Assembly (NCBI GenBank): GCA_951213105.1
Contig: OX578152.1
Coordinates: 96,346,568-96,410,567 of the forward strand
Length of the DNA: 64,000 bases
Reading direction: 5' to 3'
Origin: Amaurobius ferox
Taxonomy: Eukaryota > Arthropoda > Arachnida > Araneae > Amaurobiidae
Both the position numbers and the translations under genes were made by a program. Below are positions 35,785 to 48,302 of the stretch, piece by piece (the stretch's first letter is position 1; every line of letters begins with the position of its first letter). The notes under the pieces were generated by a model. That model had not been told where the DNA came from, made no database searches, and saw only the letters and a program-made list of their open reading frames with translations.

Positions 35785-37270
35785 AAAAATATGATGTGGG
35801 CAGCACATGATTTTGACTTACCCTACCTGATGTAATGATTTTATTTCTATTACAGCGAACTCATGGTGTACAAGATCCACAAAGATTTCAGCATTGAATT
35901 ATTTTATCACCACGTCAATTTAAATTGGGAGCTTTTGGCAACTTACTAGTCCAAACGAATGATTTATGTATTCATACTTGTGCAAAATCCTCATCAAAAT
36001 GAAATTGATATTTAATTAATATCAATTGAAATAAGTGACTATTGGCAAATTTTTAAGCTTCTAAATACAAAACTATAACAAAAAAATATATATATATCTT
36101 CTCTCGTAAATGAAATGATCTGACTAATGTTGCCTAATACTGCATATGGAAATTTAACTTATATAACAATATGCACTATTTTTTTAATTTTATATAATTT
36201 ATTTGAAAAATGTGCAATATCTCAAGAATAGTTCATGATAGCACTAAAGTTTGAAATAATTTTTCAAAAATAAATTCGAAAATCATGCAATATCTCAAGA
36301 ACAGTTATGTTAGCGTTCTAAAATTTGAGATAATTTTTTAGTTAACAGTATTTAAAAGTCTAATATGTTAATCAATTTTTCAAAAATTTATGTGAAAATC
36401 ATACAGAAAATGGTTCATTCTAAAGTTTGAAATTATTTTATTTTAATTAACTGTATACAAAGGTCTGATTTTTTTAATGATTTTTTCAAAAATGCATTCG
36501 AAAATCGTGGAATGTCTCGAGAACGGTTCATGCTAGCATTTTGTAGGTTGAAATTATTTTTTATTAAACAATATTCATAGGTCTAATTTTTTAATGATTT
36601 TTTGATAAATCTATTCGAAAATCTTGCAATATCTCGAGAATGGTTCATACTAGCGTTTTAATGTTTGAAATGATATTTTAATGATATTTTCAAAATTTAT
36701 TCGAAAATCATACAATATCTCGTGAACGGTTCGAATGGCATTTTATTTAACACTATTCAAGCATTCTAATGATATTTTATTTAACAGTACTAAAAGTTCT
36801 GATTTTTTTTTTTAATGATTTTTTCAAAAAATTATTCGAAAATCGTGCGATATCTCATGCACGGTTTAATAATTATTTTATTTAACAGTATTCAAAGGTC
36901 TGATTTTTTTTTTTTTTAATAATGTTATCAAAAAATTATTCGAAAATCGTGCAATATCTTGAGAATGGTTCATCCTACCGTTCTACAGTCCGTATATTTC
37001 GTTGATTTCGTAAAAAATTACGCTTTAAATGACTTTTTTTTTTTTTTTATCATTATTAAAAGTGTTGATTTTGGTTTTGATTTTTTCAAATATTCAGTCG
37101 AAAATAGGTGGTAGAGTGTCTTCTGCACGTTTAAAAAGAATAAAATCATCTCTAAAATGAATGCGATTGCAATATTCCCTGGTTATAAATCGTAATAAAT
37201 ATAATTCGGAACGCATCATTCGTTCGTGAGATATCGTGTCCGCGGACACATACACACTAACATATGTACG
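35785..37270 (-). mobile_element. Diverged hairpin-type element (type A relative) with tandem array
   Basis: The left edge, ATGATGTGGGCAGCACATGA, is the inverted 3' hairpin shared with the other hairpin elements. The right edge has TCATTCGTTCGTGAGATATCGTGTCCGCGGACACATACACAC, matching the type A subterminal block at about 41025-41070. Between are at least five irregular repeats (about 36500-36990) built on CGAAAATCGTGCAATATCTCGAGAACGGTTCATGCTAGCGTTCTA. The 5' hairpin itself is not recognisable, so the boundaries are approximate. Confidence 0.5.
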
Positions 37271-38746
37271 TACACAGGGTTTGACTGGGCGTGTCTTTAA
37301 GCTCGGGCGATTTTAAAATAGCGGGTAGCGGCTCTAGTTAAGTGATTATCATAGAAGTAAAGAAATATATGTCTAGGATCATATGTTTGTATTATAGATA
37401 TATTACTGTATATGTCTATGATGATGGGACGGGGGTCAAACATAATAATAATAAAAAAAAAAAATACTCGAAAACCCCTGATTCTCTAAGGAAAATTATA
37501 AAAGAATATAACTTTGTCTATCTATGTGTTTATTACGCCTTTAGAACAATAACTATATCGCGCCGGGTTATGAAATTTGACATGCAGACAGTAGTGAAGC
37601 GTCTGCGGTTAGTGTCTGCCCAAATAATTTAAGACCAAGTAACTTTCATTTTAATTGTATATTATTGGAAATAAGCGTATAAAATATTTTCTGTGTAAAT
37701 AAATGAAAGGGATACTGTATCCTTAAAATCATGAAAATATCAAATTTTTTCTTATTATCTAGCTATACAGTCTGGTCATTTCTGAACATTTTGGTACCAT
37801 TGGTATTTTTTAATGTTAATTATTTCCAGAGATATTAAGAAATTACAATACATCAAAAATACTACAATACATCAAAAATACTACAATACCAAACATAAAT
37901 ATATACTTTGATCGCATTTATTTCAAAACACTGATTTTTGAACTTGCGCGCATGATATTTTAAGAACCGTTTGATGAAATCTTATGAAATTTAGGGTACA
38001 TGATGTCATTACTAAAATAACATCATTGTCTAGAGTAATTTATATATGTAACTTATAAAATAAAATTTTAAAAACAAGACAGTTGTTAAAAATTCTGAAA
38101 AAAATAATAATAAATTTATAAATATATATTAATTTGCCCCATTGAGAATTAAAATAATTAAGTAATCCTAGAATACAAGTATATTATTAATGTTGTCTTT
38201 AATGAAACCTCAAACTAGTTTGATTATATCATATGATTTTATCGACATAATATTGACATATAAAACATATGCAAATTATAATTACTTTTTTATATAATAT
38301 TTCTAAATTTTCAATTATTTTTTATTTTTAATTTAAAGAAGAATATTATTTTTTCTCTACCCTAAAAATTTTATTCCAATAAATTCAATTGATTTTACTT
38401 TTAAAAAGTTGAAACATTATTTAACAAACATTATTAAAGCAATATTTTATTTAACTAAACATTCAATATTGTTAAATAAATTATTATTTTATACGCAATT
38501 TTTATTATAAAACAAATGATTCAAGCTTTAGAATCCCTGAATACGGATCAGCCATTTTTATCTGTGTGTCTATGTCTCTGTAGATAACAATATCTTTACA
38601 ACAAGTTGATAATATCGAATAAAATGCAGTCATTATTATTTCAATTGCTAAACGTTAGAGGCCTATTGCCTGTTGGGGTGAACGAGACAAAGGAAAGCCT
38701 TATTTTTTAGATCCTATTTTTCGACGGGGGGAGGGGACATAATTAC
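37271..38746. other. No gene seen
   Basis: It includes a short stretch with GCGCCGGGTTATGAAATTTGACATG (about 37561-37585), similar to the conserved motif found inside the rolling-circle-type elements. No coding region is supported. Confidence 0.35.
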
Positions 38747-38763
38747 ACATGAAAACATTAAGG

Positions 38764-38805
38764 CTTCTCTAAGTCTTCGGACGAGACGGATGGTCTGGGT
38801 TTTCG
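38764..38805 (+). mobile_element. SINE 3' tail only, at a re-used target site
   Basis: This ~42 bp piece (ACGAGACGGATGGTCTGGGT tail type) is flanked on both sides by ACATGAAAACATTAAGG (38747-38763 and 38806-38822). It is a severely 5'-truncated SINE insertion; the adjacent full-length SINE uses the same target. Confidence 0.75.
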
Positions 38806-38822
38806 ACATGAAAACATTAAGG

Positions 38823-39107
38823 GCGCGGTAGCCCATTGGTTAGCGCGCTGGAGTTGCACTCGGTAGGCCCGGGTTCGATTCCAGCCATTGCCAAAACTGC
38901 CGCCGTGTTCATGCGGAGTACGATCACGTTAAACATGTGGGTCCGAAAGTCCTTCCGAGAGGTTGGTGGTAGGGGAAGGAGGGTACGGTCCCTGTGGATA
39001 CCTCCCCCACTGGGTTCCGGTCTAAATTGGGTGGCACTTCCCGACCGTCCAAACAGTTACCTTACACCTTTCTGGTAGGTCGGACGGTCTGGGTTTCAAC
39101 AACAACA
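38823..39107 (+). mobile_element. tRNA-derived SINE, full length, with 17 bp TSD
   Basis: This is the best copy. The tRNA-like head has an A-box-like TAGCCCATTGG (38829-38839) and a perfect B-box GGTTCGATTCC (38872-38882), the internal RNA polymerase III promoter. A body follows (GAGAGGTTGGTGGTAGGG, CTAAATTGGGTGGCACTTCC), ending GGTCGGACGGTCTGGGT and (CAA)n. ACATGAAAACATTAAGG flanks it at 38806-38822 and 39108-39124. It has no coding function; the open frame through it is incidental. Confidence 0.93.
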
Positions 39108-39124
39108 ACATGAAAACATTAAGG

Positions 39125-39570
39125 AAATAGATATGTAATATAATCGATAATAATATCGCTCTTTAATGCGAATGTTATTCTTTATAAGATGTGGGCATGC
39201 ACCGTTCTTTTATGTGCTTTTTTTTTTATTTTTTTTATCTAAAATGGAACAATCGGGAAAAATAAAATAAACTCACTATTATCAATTGAGTGCATGCTTT
39301 ATAAATAGTTTAAATTCGAAATGAATGGACATCCTTACTTCAAAATTATCACGAGTTTTGCTTTTCTACATGATGGAGTCAACATTTTCTACATGGAGTT
39401 TTCATCTATATCTCACGAATAAATGGAGCAAATCGAATGAAATTTGAGGTGAATATTTCAATCGATGAACATGAGAGACCTATCAATTTTTGGAGTGAAC
39501 GGACCAGGGAGAAGTACCCTGTTTTTCGAACATTTATTTTAGAAAATCAAATAAACAATACAAAAATATA
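39125..39570. other. No gene seen
   Basis: It contains one copy of the AATCGAATGAAATTTGAGG motif near 39434, typical of the surrounding rolling-circle elements, but no element boundary. Confidence 0.35.
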
Positions 39571-40041
39571 ATCTATATAAATAAAATTGAAAATCTATCT
39601 GTCTGTATGTTTGTCTTATCATCACGGGAGAACGGCTGAACCGAATTTCATGAAATTTTGTTGGTAGCCTTGGACTAGTCCCACCTAAAATTTAGTCCGT
39701 GTTTCGAGTTTTTATGACCAGAGGTTGTCCGGAAAAAAGTAGAGTTAAACCTTCCATAGACATAGCATTACATAGCATTATGTACATAGCAGACTATTTT
39801 TATTAAATCTTTTCCAATTTAAATAATAAAGAAATGTATATAAAATAAATTTGTGGAAATTGCATTTTTAACTGGATTATATCAATTACGGCCTTCAGGT
39901 TTAAAAATTATTAGAATTATTGATATTTTCAATTTATTATGCATCTGTTTTATTTTGACAAAAATGGTTGATTTTTTGGCAAAAATGGTTGAATATTTTT
40001 CTATTAGTACACAGGCATATTCTAATCTATGAGAATATAAG

Positions 40042-41826
40042 CAGGAGTGTAGTCGAGGGGGGACGCGGGCGGACGCAGACCCCCAACCTTTTCTCCTGAT
40101 CTCAAGCGCACCCCCACTTTTTATTTTGTAAGGGGACGCTCTTTTTTTTTTCCAAAATTTATATATACATATATAACCCCTCTGCAGCTTGGCATAGATG
40201 GAATGCTTGGCCGATGGCCTCAGATTATTATTCTTTGGTCACTTTTTCTCTGAAAAAACATATGGATAGTGATGGTGGTTATTACAAAAAAAATCTGATG
40301 TGGGCAGCACATGACTTTCCTTATATAATGCAATGTATTTACTACTTTTACAGTTAAAAAAAATGTTATTCTTATAGTAGATACTTATATTCTTTCCAAG
40401 ATATTGAATTTTCTTCAATTAGTCGTCATTTTCATTGATTTAGCGTCATTTTTATCAATTTGGCGAGATTTTTGTTAATTTGGCAACAATTAAAAATGTC
40501 GCCATGTTGGCGACATTCCGCCAAGTTTATCGTCAAAATCTTGCCAAGCGTTATGGACAAAGAAATAAGTTATTCTTACAGCAGATAAATGACTATTGGC
40601 GTTCCAATACAAAAGTATTACTCGAAGTTTTTTTTTTTTCATGAATGGAACGAGCTAGATCCACGAGATTCAAAAAACTAAATTTATCGCATGGTATTAC
40701 ATATGAAAAGTGAACATGTTTCTCAATAGGAAATTTTTTTATTTTTATTTTATATAACTTTTTGATAATATTTTTAAAAAATATGTAATATCTCGAGAAC
40801 GGCTCATGTTAGCGTTCTAAAATTTATGCCAATCGTTTTCTAATGAAAAATTACATAAGAAATGTCTATTTGCGTAACTTTATTAGCGGTTTTGATTTTT
40901 TGCCGATTTTTTCAAAATTTCACTCGAAAATTTAGGGGGGTTCTGAACATTCGATTGCGTATAAAAACAATAGGCTTCCAGTGATTACGGATTGTGATTT
41001 TTGTACCAAATTTCGTTCGAATGGGTCCATTCGTTCGTCAGTTATCGTCTCCACAGACTCACTGACACACACACACACAGACATCACTTCAAAAATGTTT
41101 GATTCGTGATCAGGGATGCTTGAAACGTGCTCCCCCGTCGAAAACTCGAATTCGAATTTTTGACCCCATCACAATACTATCCTTATACATTATGTATATA
41201 AGGAAAGTAATAACCGGTATTCGTTTTTTTTTTAGGAAAAAAAAAAACGTTTGTAGACAAAAAAAATGGTATTTAGATTTTTATTTACATTCGGATTTTA
41301 GAAATTTTCCAAAGCTAAAAAGCTTTAAAAAAATCATTAGAGAAATCAATGACAAGTATCAATGAATCAATGTATTCAATGAGTAATCAATGTAATCAAT
41401 GAAAAAGTATCTCTATGGAAAGTTCTTTGAGATAATTTCATCTCAAAATCCAAGAATCTTAATTGATTTTTCTTTCTTGAGCTGAGAATTATATGCTTTG
41501 GAGCACAATTTTTGGTTTTTAATAAATAACTAAATAAAATTAAAATAATTATTATTCTTTTGATTTTATCAACATGTTAAGGGTTCGAGTTGGAAAGTAA
41601 AAAAGAAAAAAAAAAAAAAAAACTGGATACAATTGAAAAAGTATCTCAATACAAAATCCACGATATATTTAGAGACTAGGGTCGTTACTCAAGACATTTT
41701 GTATGGGTGATACTTGTATCGCGATACTTCCCAGCCCTATGTCAATCACAGAAATTATACAGTATTGGCTAAAATTCTTCAAAAAAAGAGCGTCCCCCTA
41801 CTTTTTTTTTTACGACTACACCACTG
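40042..41826. mobile_element. hAT-type non-autonomous element, 1.79 kb, exact 8 bp TSD
   Basis: It starts CAGGAGTGTAGTCG and ends CGACTACACCACTG. The 8 bp direct repeat AATATAAG flanks it at 40034-40041 and 41827-41834. It is an inverted, longer relative of 45700-46259, enlarged mainly by a hairpin element (about 40285-41215). No transposase fragment is visible. Confidence 0.9.
40285..41215 (-). mobile_element. Hairpin element type A, inside the hAT MITE
   Basis: The left edge AATCTGATGTGGGCAGCACA is the inverted 3' hairpin. The right edge has the 5' stem: ACTATCCTTATACATTATGT then ATATAAGGAAAGTAAT. In between are NNATATCTCGAGAACGGCTCATG-type motifs. It matches 46903-47822 in opposite orientation. 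Non-coding. Confidence 0.7.
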
Positions 41827-42899
41827 AATATAAGTAATATGGTTATATCTTCCCATACAATTTTAGCGTTTTTATTTTCACATATGTTGATTCAATTTCA
41901 TATTTTTTGCAACGTTGTTAACAAACGGGACCAGGATGTTTTATTTTTCAGATCTGCCTGTAAAGATATCTTTTGTATAACGAGAACAGCGATTCTTAAA
42001 TTTTTTTAGGAGCATTAATTTAAATATTTTAATAGAATGTTTTGAATAAATAGTATAAGAATTTGCACATGATTGTGAATTTTATGTTTCTTTATATTAT
42101 ATGCTCCATACGAAGAAAGGCTATGCAGTACGGGCAATCTTCTGCTAATGCATGGGTATACTTTCTAATCTATACGAGAATGTAAGTGTAGTACAATTTT
42201 AGAGCTTTCATTTTAATATTGGTATTTATTACAGCTTTCGAGTTTAAAAATTAAGGGGATTATTGATATTTTCAATTTATTAAATTATCTGTTTTATTTT
42301 GGCAAATATTTTTGAAACTCATATATTGTAGTACGGGTGTCTTCTACTAATATACGGGTATATCTCCTAATCTATAAGAATATAAGTAGTAAAGGTATAT
42401 AATCTTAGCACATTCATTTTGGCATTGGAATCAATTACGGTCTTCAGACTTAAAGATCACTGGGATTTTTGATATTTTCAATTTATTATGTTATCTGTTA
42501 TTTTTTGGCAAAGATTTGTGAAACTCATATATTGTAAACGGGTAATCTTCTACTAATATACAGGTATGTCTTCTAATATTGGAGAATGTAAGTAGTACGG
42601 ATATATCTTTTCCTACAACTTTAGCGCTTTTAGTTCGGCATATATTGATTTAATTTAATATGCTTCGAAAATTTGTTTACATGCGGAACCAGGATATTTC
42701 ATTCTTCAGATCTTCCTGTGAAGTAATTTTGTATAGCAAGAACAGAGATTCTAAAACATATTTTTAGGAGCATTAAATTAAATATTTTAATAGAATGTTT
42801 GGAATAACAATGCCATTTAGAATATTATAGGAATTTGCACATGATTGTGAAGTTCTTTTCATATTATATATTCCGTACGAGGAACGGGTATACTGCTAG

Positions 42900-44135
42900 A
42901 GACATATAAAAGTGTTACGAAAATAGGAATTTAATATGTGATTTTTATTTAAAGCTAATGGCGAATGCCATCATTTATAAGAGGATAACATAAGTCGTTC
43001 TCGCAAACATTTTTATTTATAGTTTTTTTAATATGTGTTATTGGGGGAATGAATTCACATTATTCAAAATTTAAGATTTTCATATAGAATTATATCCTAT
43101 AAGAACCAAAATAATATTTTATATATTAATTGAACTCCAATGTTACTTTGACTTTGCTCGTGTGTATAAATAATTTTATTTTATTAACAAAGCACTAACT
43201 TTTACTAACAAAGCACTTTTAATTTTGTGGTACAAATTTTTTAACGTGCGTATAAATGAGGGTGAAAAAAAAAATCAAAATAATTCATCCCTATATTTAC
43301 ATAAAATCATGACTATTATATTTCTTGTTTTAGTGAAGAACTCACAAAATGAATGTCGCAATCTCAAATCCGAGGCAATGAGCAAACTCAGGCCAGATCC
43401 CAACCCATGCATCCAGAGAGTGCAGAGAGGTTCAAATTGTCTTGTTCTGTTCATCCTACCGAATTCTTCAAAATGCAGAAAGGGGAGAGCTTGACCTTGG
43501 CAAGGGTCTTTTGTCAGAAACCCGAAATTTCGCGATTCCCCTCCCTCCTTGCGTTGCAGAAGGCATTACCATCGTAGTAGAGATGATTTTGGTTGTACTA
43601 TAAAGGATCCACTGACCCTGGTCTTGTTTCTTTGAAATTGTGTTGTATCACCACCCCACACGGATCTGAAAATTTTACGAACTTTTGTGTTGCATAATTT
43701 ATTTTCTAACCTAAGTTTTTCTCAATTTTCAAGATGTCACGGGCTTCTCAGAGCTCATTCTATCTCCGTTCTTTTTGTTATACTTAAGTGGTCGATAATG
43801 CGTAGAATATGTTGTAGAAAACTAAATCATTTATAACTCCATTTATGTTACTACAAAGATGTAATATAATTTCAAAACATATTTACTTAATTATTATTTA
43901 ACATTGTTTACTTCTCCAAATTTTTTATTTCACAAAAAATATATGAAAATAGTAGAAAACTAAATCATATATAATTTTATTGTGACAAATATATAATTTT
44001 TAAAAATATTTGCTAGAGTTTTTTTTATATATATACAACTAGTATATAAGCCTAACTTAGACAAAAAAACATATAAAAATTTAAATTGAAACATTTTCTA
44101 ATAAATTTTATTTTGTTTAACAATATATAACGTTT
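42900..44135. other. No gene seen; G+C-rich patch
   Basis: A G+C-richer patch at about 43350-43620 (AATCCGAGGCAATGAGC ... CCACTGACCCTGGTC) carries overlapping short open frames on the plus strand, with no domain I recognise. The rest is A+T-rich. Confidence 0.35.
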
Positions 44136-44139
44136 AGTG

Positions 44140-44520
44140 TCGAAAGCAGCTTATCAAAAATTGACCCAGATAGATTCTGTCCCGTGGTCGATAAGTTTGC
44201 AAAGTTTCGAACTTTTAAATCACCGGAGTACCTCTGGGGGGTCTTGAAGGACTTCAAAAATAAAATAGCTTCTTTGCCCCACGGGGGGGTCAAGTCCGTG
44301 ATGTAAACGTTAGAATAGGTGTGCAAAAATTCAAGCTTCTAGGTCACCAGGACTCTTTCGGAAGGATTGAAAAGATTTTGAGTAAGGAAAAAATTATTTT
44401 CTTTGTCCGGGAAGGGACGGCGAAAATCCGGCTTCGTTAAGTTCTATCCCGTGGTCGATACTATGTTTGAAAAGATTCAGTCTTTTAGTCACTGAAGGGC
44501 TTCTGGAGGGTCTAGAAAGA
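44140..44520 (+). repeat. Three diverged ~137 bp tandem units
   Basis: Units contain TCCCGTGGTCGATA (44179, 44447; degenerate GTCCGTGATGTAAAC at 44293), then TTTTAAATCACCGGAGTACC / CTTCTAGGTCACCAGGACTC / TTTTAGTCACTGAAGGGCTT, then TCTGG(A/G)GGGTCT. G+C-richer than the neighbourhood. No element ends identified. Confidence 0.65.
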
Positions 44521-44559
44521 TAAAATCATGCTTTTGCAGATACCGGTTTTGTATTTATG

Positions 44560-44850
44560 CATTCGTTAGCATGGAATAGCCGATATCTGCCATGGCAATC
44601 AGAAACTTGCTGTAAGCTACAATTTTTGCGAGCTGTTATGGGAATTGATAATTTCAGTCCATCCACGTGACCGGCATAAAATTCGTTTGCAATTTAGTTC
44701 AGACTACATGAAGCTACAAAGGCAATGTTCTTTATGTCGGCCACGTTAAAGGTTAAATTGTGAGTTCCCATAGAAGCTCGCAAAAATCGTTGCTTACAGC
44801 AAGTTTCTTGCTATCATTGAAGATATCGGTTATTCCAAACTGACGAACAC
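44560..44850. repeat. Foldback unit with ~110 bp arms
   Basis: The left arm (GGAATAGCCGATATCTGCCA ... AGAAACTTGCTGTAAGC ... TTTTTGCGAGCT) is mirrored by the right arm (AGCTCGCAAAAATCG ... GCTTACAGCAAGTTTCT ... GATATCGGTTATTCC). A partial second copy (CCGGCCACGTG, AAGCTCGCAAAAATTG, CCGATATCTGCAATGG) follows at about 45035-45200. Confidence 0.75.
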
Positions 44851-45365
44851 ATAATAAGCGTGAAACCTGTACATGGATGCTGATATCTGCAATGGGAATG
44901 TCTCTCATATTTTTGGAAATGCCCAAGCGTATTTTGTGAAGGCAAAAGCACCTTAAACAGTTATTATATAGATAGGAATAAATTTGAGTGGATGGCCAAA
45001 ATAAAATTCATTTACAATTTAGTTCAGCTGCACAGGCAAAGTTCTTTATGCCGGCCACGTGTAAGGACTGAAATTGTCAGTTCCTATAGAAGCTCGCAAA
45101 AATTGTGGCTTACCGGCTATTCCATGCTGACGAGCGTATAAGCGTGAAACAGGTACATGCCGATATCTGCAATGGTACACGCCGATACATGCAGTACATT
45201 GCCAATATATGCAATGGGACCTGTATCCATATTTTTGGGAATGCCCCTTATAGGCGGGTTTTGTGTTTTATGAAGATAAAAGCATGTTAGGCGATTATTA
45301 TATAGATGTGGATTTCGTCCTCCAAATTTATTATTACAGCCCAAAATATATAATTATATATAATT

Positions 45366-46625
45366 GTATTTTTACTTTTCCTGCAATACATGATAATGTA
45401 TACGGAAAGTATTGGAATCGTGTCGAAAATCGCAACAGAAGTTTTCGACAGATCTACACGTTTTAAGACCTGTAGAACACTAAAAAAAACTATTTTTAGC
45501 GTGACGTCTGTGCAATGTATCCACTCTAACTCAATAACTAATTGACCTTATTTTAAAAAATTTGGTAGGTGACCCTGGTGCTGATTAAATTTTGATACGA
45601 TTCAGGATAAAAGAACCCGCCCTTTTTTGCAAAATAACCCGCAAAAATTGCCTGTCTATTCAGCTAAGATCTAATAAAGATGGATAAGTCACATGAAGGC
45701 AGTGGTGTAGTCGTAAAAAAACAGGTGGGGGGACGCTCTTTTTTTAAAGGATTGCAGCCAATACTGTATCATTTCTGTGATTGACATAGGGCTGGGAAGT
45801 ATCGCGATACAAGTATCACCCATATAAAATGCCTTGAGTAACGACCTTAGTCTCTAAATGTATCGTGGATTTTGTATTGAGATACTTTTTCAATTGTATC
45901 CAGTTTTTTTTTTTTTTTTTTTTACTTTTCAACTCGAACTCTTAACATGTTGATAAAATCAAAAGAATAATAATTATTCTAATTTTATTTAGTTATTTAT
46001 TAAAAACCAAAAATTGTGCTCCAAAGCATATGATTCTCAGCTCAAGAAAGAAAAATCAATTAAGATTCTTGCATTTTGAAATGAAATTATCTCAAAGAAC
46101 CTTCCAACTATGCCAAGCTGCAGAGGTGTTATATATGTACATATAAATTTTAAAAAAAAGAGCGTCCCCTTACAAAATAAAAAGTGGGGGTACGCTTGAG
46201 ATCAGAAGGAAAGGTGGGGGGTCTGCGTCCGTCCGCGTCCCCCCTCGACTACACCCCTGCATGAAGGATACCTTTTGATGCTGATTAGATTTTGGTAAGA
46301 TTCAAAAAAGATGAACTTGCCTTATTTTACGAAATGGCCCGCAAAAATATAAAATAAGACAACGTATGCTCAAATGTATCAATTAAATGCTCTTTTATAC
46401 GTAATTTTTTATGATGAAAAGAATAAGACCAATCCTATTACTCTAGGACTAGCCGTTCTTGATATATTTTATGTTTTTTATTTTCGCATTTTTGCGACGT
46501 TACCTTTAGTAAGTCCAGTAACCAAATGAAACGAAAATTGAATTAAAAGTGCAAATTCAGTGTTATTTAAAATAATTATGGGTGCTATTTTGTAAAATTA
46601 AACTCTATTTAATGAATTATTGAAG
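45366..46625 (+). mobile_element. Hairpin element type B (second copy), interrupted by hAT MITE
   Basis: The 5' stem reads TTTACTTTTCCTGCAATACATG...ATGTATACGGAAAGTATTGG. It continues like 15262-16350 (GTCTGTGCAATGTATCCACTC, GGTGCTGATTAGATTTTGG, CTATTACTCTAGGACTA) up to GAATTATTGAAG. The element is split by the hAT MITE at 45700-46259. The 3' hairpin is replaced by the abutting inverted copy at 46626. Confidence 0.65.
45700..46259. mobile_element. hAT-type MITE, 560 bp, exact 8 bp TSD
   Basis: It starts CAGTGGTGTAGTCG and ends CGACTACACCCCTG. CATGAAGG flanks it at 45692-45699 and 46260-46267. It has a G-rich and C-rich subterminal region (GGTGGGGGGACGCTC, GTCTGCGTCCGTCCGCGTCC). Related to 40042-41826, in the opposite orientation. 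Non-coding. Confidence 0.93.
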
Positions 46626-48302
46626 AAAAAATCTGATGTGGGCAGCACATGACTTTCCCTACAGACTTATATCCACGTTCTCTTTATTTAAATTTAATTT
46701 AATTCACTTTCAATTCCATTTTCGTTCTCATTTGGTAACTGGACTTATTTTCAAAGGTGGCGTAGAGAAAATACGAAAAAACTGAAATATCTTGAGAACG
46801 GCAAGTCCTAGTGTAATGGGGTTTATCTTATTCTTTTATCGTTAAATTTACGTATAAACCAAGTATTTAATGGATATATTTGAGCATACGTAGTTTTTAC
46901 TTTCCTTATATACATAACGTATAAGGAAAGTATTGTGACGGGGTCGAAAATTCGAATTCGAGTTTTTGACGGGAGAGCGCGTTTCAAGCATCCCTGATCA
47001 CGAATCGAACATTTTTAAGGTGATGTCTGTGCGTGTATGTGCATGTGTGTGTCAGTGAGTCTGTGGAGACGATATCTCATAAACAAATGGAACGATTCGA
47101 ATGAAATTTGGTACAAAAATCACAATTCATGAATATTGGAAGCTTATTGTTTTTAAACACAATCGAATGTTCAGAACTCTTCTAAATTTTCGAGTGAAAT
47201 TTGAAAAAATCAAAACCTTTAACAAAGTTACGCAAATAGACATTTCTTATATAATGTTTACTTATAAAACGATTGACGTAAATTTTAGAACGCTAGCATG
47301 AACCGTTCTCGAGATATTGCACATTTTTCAAATAAATATGTCAAAAAGTCCCATAAAATAAAATAAAAATATTAACTGTTAACAAACATATTCACTTTTT
47401 ATATGTAATATCATGCAATAAATTGGGTGACATCATTCTCGTGGATCTAACTCGTTCCATTCACGAGAAAAGATACTTTGAGTAATACTTTTGTATTTGA
47501 CTGCCAATAGTCATTTATCTGCTGTAAGAATAACTTATTTTTCCGTTCATAACGCTTGGTGAGATTTTGGCGACAAATTTAGCGGAATGTCACCAACTTG
47601 GAGACATTTTAAAATGTTGCCAAATTAACGAAAACCTCGCAAAATGTATAAAAATGATTCTAAATCTATAAAAATGACGACTAATTCAAGAAAATTCAAT
47701 ATCTTTGAAAGAATATAAGTACCTACTATAAGGGTAACATTTTTTTTAACTGTAAAAGTAGTAAATTCATTGCATTATATAAGGAAAGTCATGTACTGCC
47801 CACATCAGATTTTTTATTTCAGATTATGACGTTTTTTGCGGGCCGTTTCGCAAGAAAAAAGCAGGTTATTGTTTTTCGAATCATACCAAAATCTAATCAG
47901 CACCGGGGTAACCCACAAGCGACTTATCTACCGAATTTTGTGAAATTCGGTCCATTAGTTTTTCAGCTAGAGTGGATACAGGCAATTTTTTAGGACCATT
48001 TCGCAAAAAAATGCGGGTTCTTTTATCCCGAAGAGTACTAAAATCTAATCAGCACCAAGGTCACACCCAAGTGACTTACCTACCAAATTTTATGAAATTC
48101 GACCATTAACTTTAGAGTTAGAGTGGATACATACATTGCACAGACAGACAGACAGACACACACACACAGACGTCACGCTAAAAATAGTTTTTTCGTATTC
48201 TAGAGGTCTCGAAACGTGTAGATTCGTCGGAAACTCAAGTTGTAATTTTCGGCTTGATTCCAATACTTTCCCTATACATTACCATGTATTGCAGGGAAAG
48301 TA
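46626..48302 (-). mobile_element. Hairpin element type B (third copy), inverted, with type A inside
   Basis: The left edge, AAATCTGATGTGGGCAGCAC, is the inverted 3' hairpin. The right edge, CCTATACATTACCATGTATT then GCAGGGAAAGTAAT (48273-48304), is the inverted 5' stem. The matching sequence is interrupted at 46903-47822 by a type A element, placed within a T-run next to GAGCATACGTAG. Confidence 0.7.
46903..47822 (+). mobile_element. Hairpin element type A, nested in type B
   Basis: The 5' stem TACTTTCCTTATA / TATAAGGAAAGTA (13 bp, loop TACATAACG) lies at 46907-46941. The 3' end is AAGGAAAGTCATGTACTGCCCACATCAGA followed by a T-run (about 47783-47818), with the 5 bp-stem hairpin preserved as ATGTA-CTGCC-CACAT. 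Same overall layout as 40285-41215. Non-coding. Confidence 0.75.

Larger units (their letters stand above)
39572..42899 (+). mobile_element. Helitron with nested insertions
   Basis: It starts TCTATATAAATAAAATTGAA at 39572 (preceded by A) and ends ...CGAGGAACGGGTATACTGCTAG at 42899. Inside are ~175-180 bp satellite units (about 39880-40030 and 42140-42600), an earlier degenerate 3' end at about 42105-42135 and a hAT MITE at 40042-41826. It could be two adjacent Helitrons. No Rep/helicase sequence was seen. Confidence 0.65.

Noticed and set aside
38823..38900. A functional tRNA gene (A- and B-box present)
   Set aside because: The tRNA-like head continues into a ~200 bp body with a (CAA)n tail and TSDs, and the same unit recurs elsewhere; it is a SINE.
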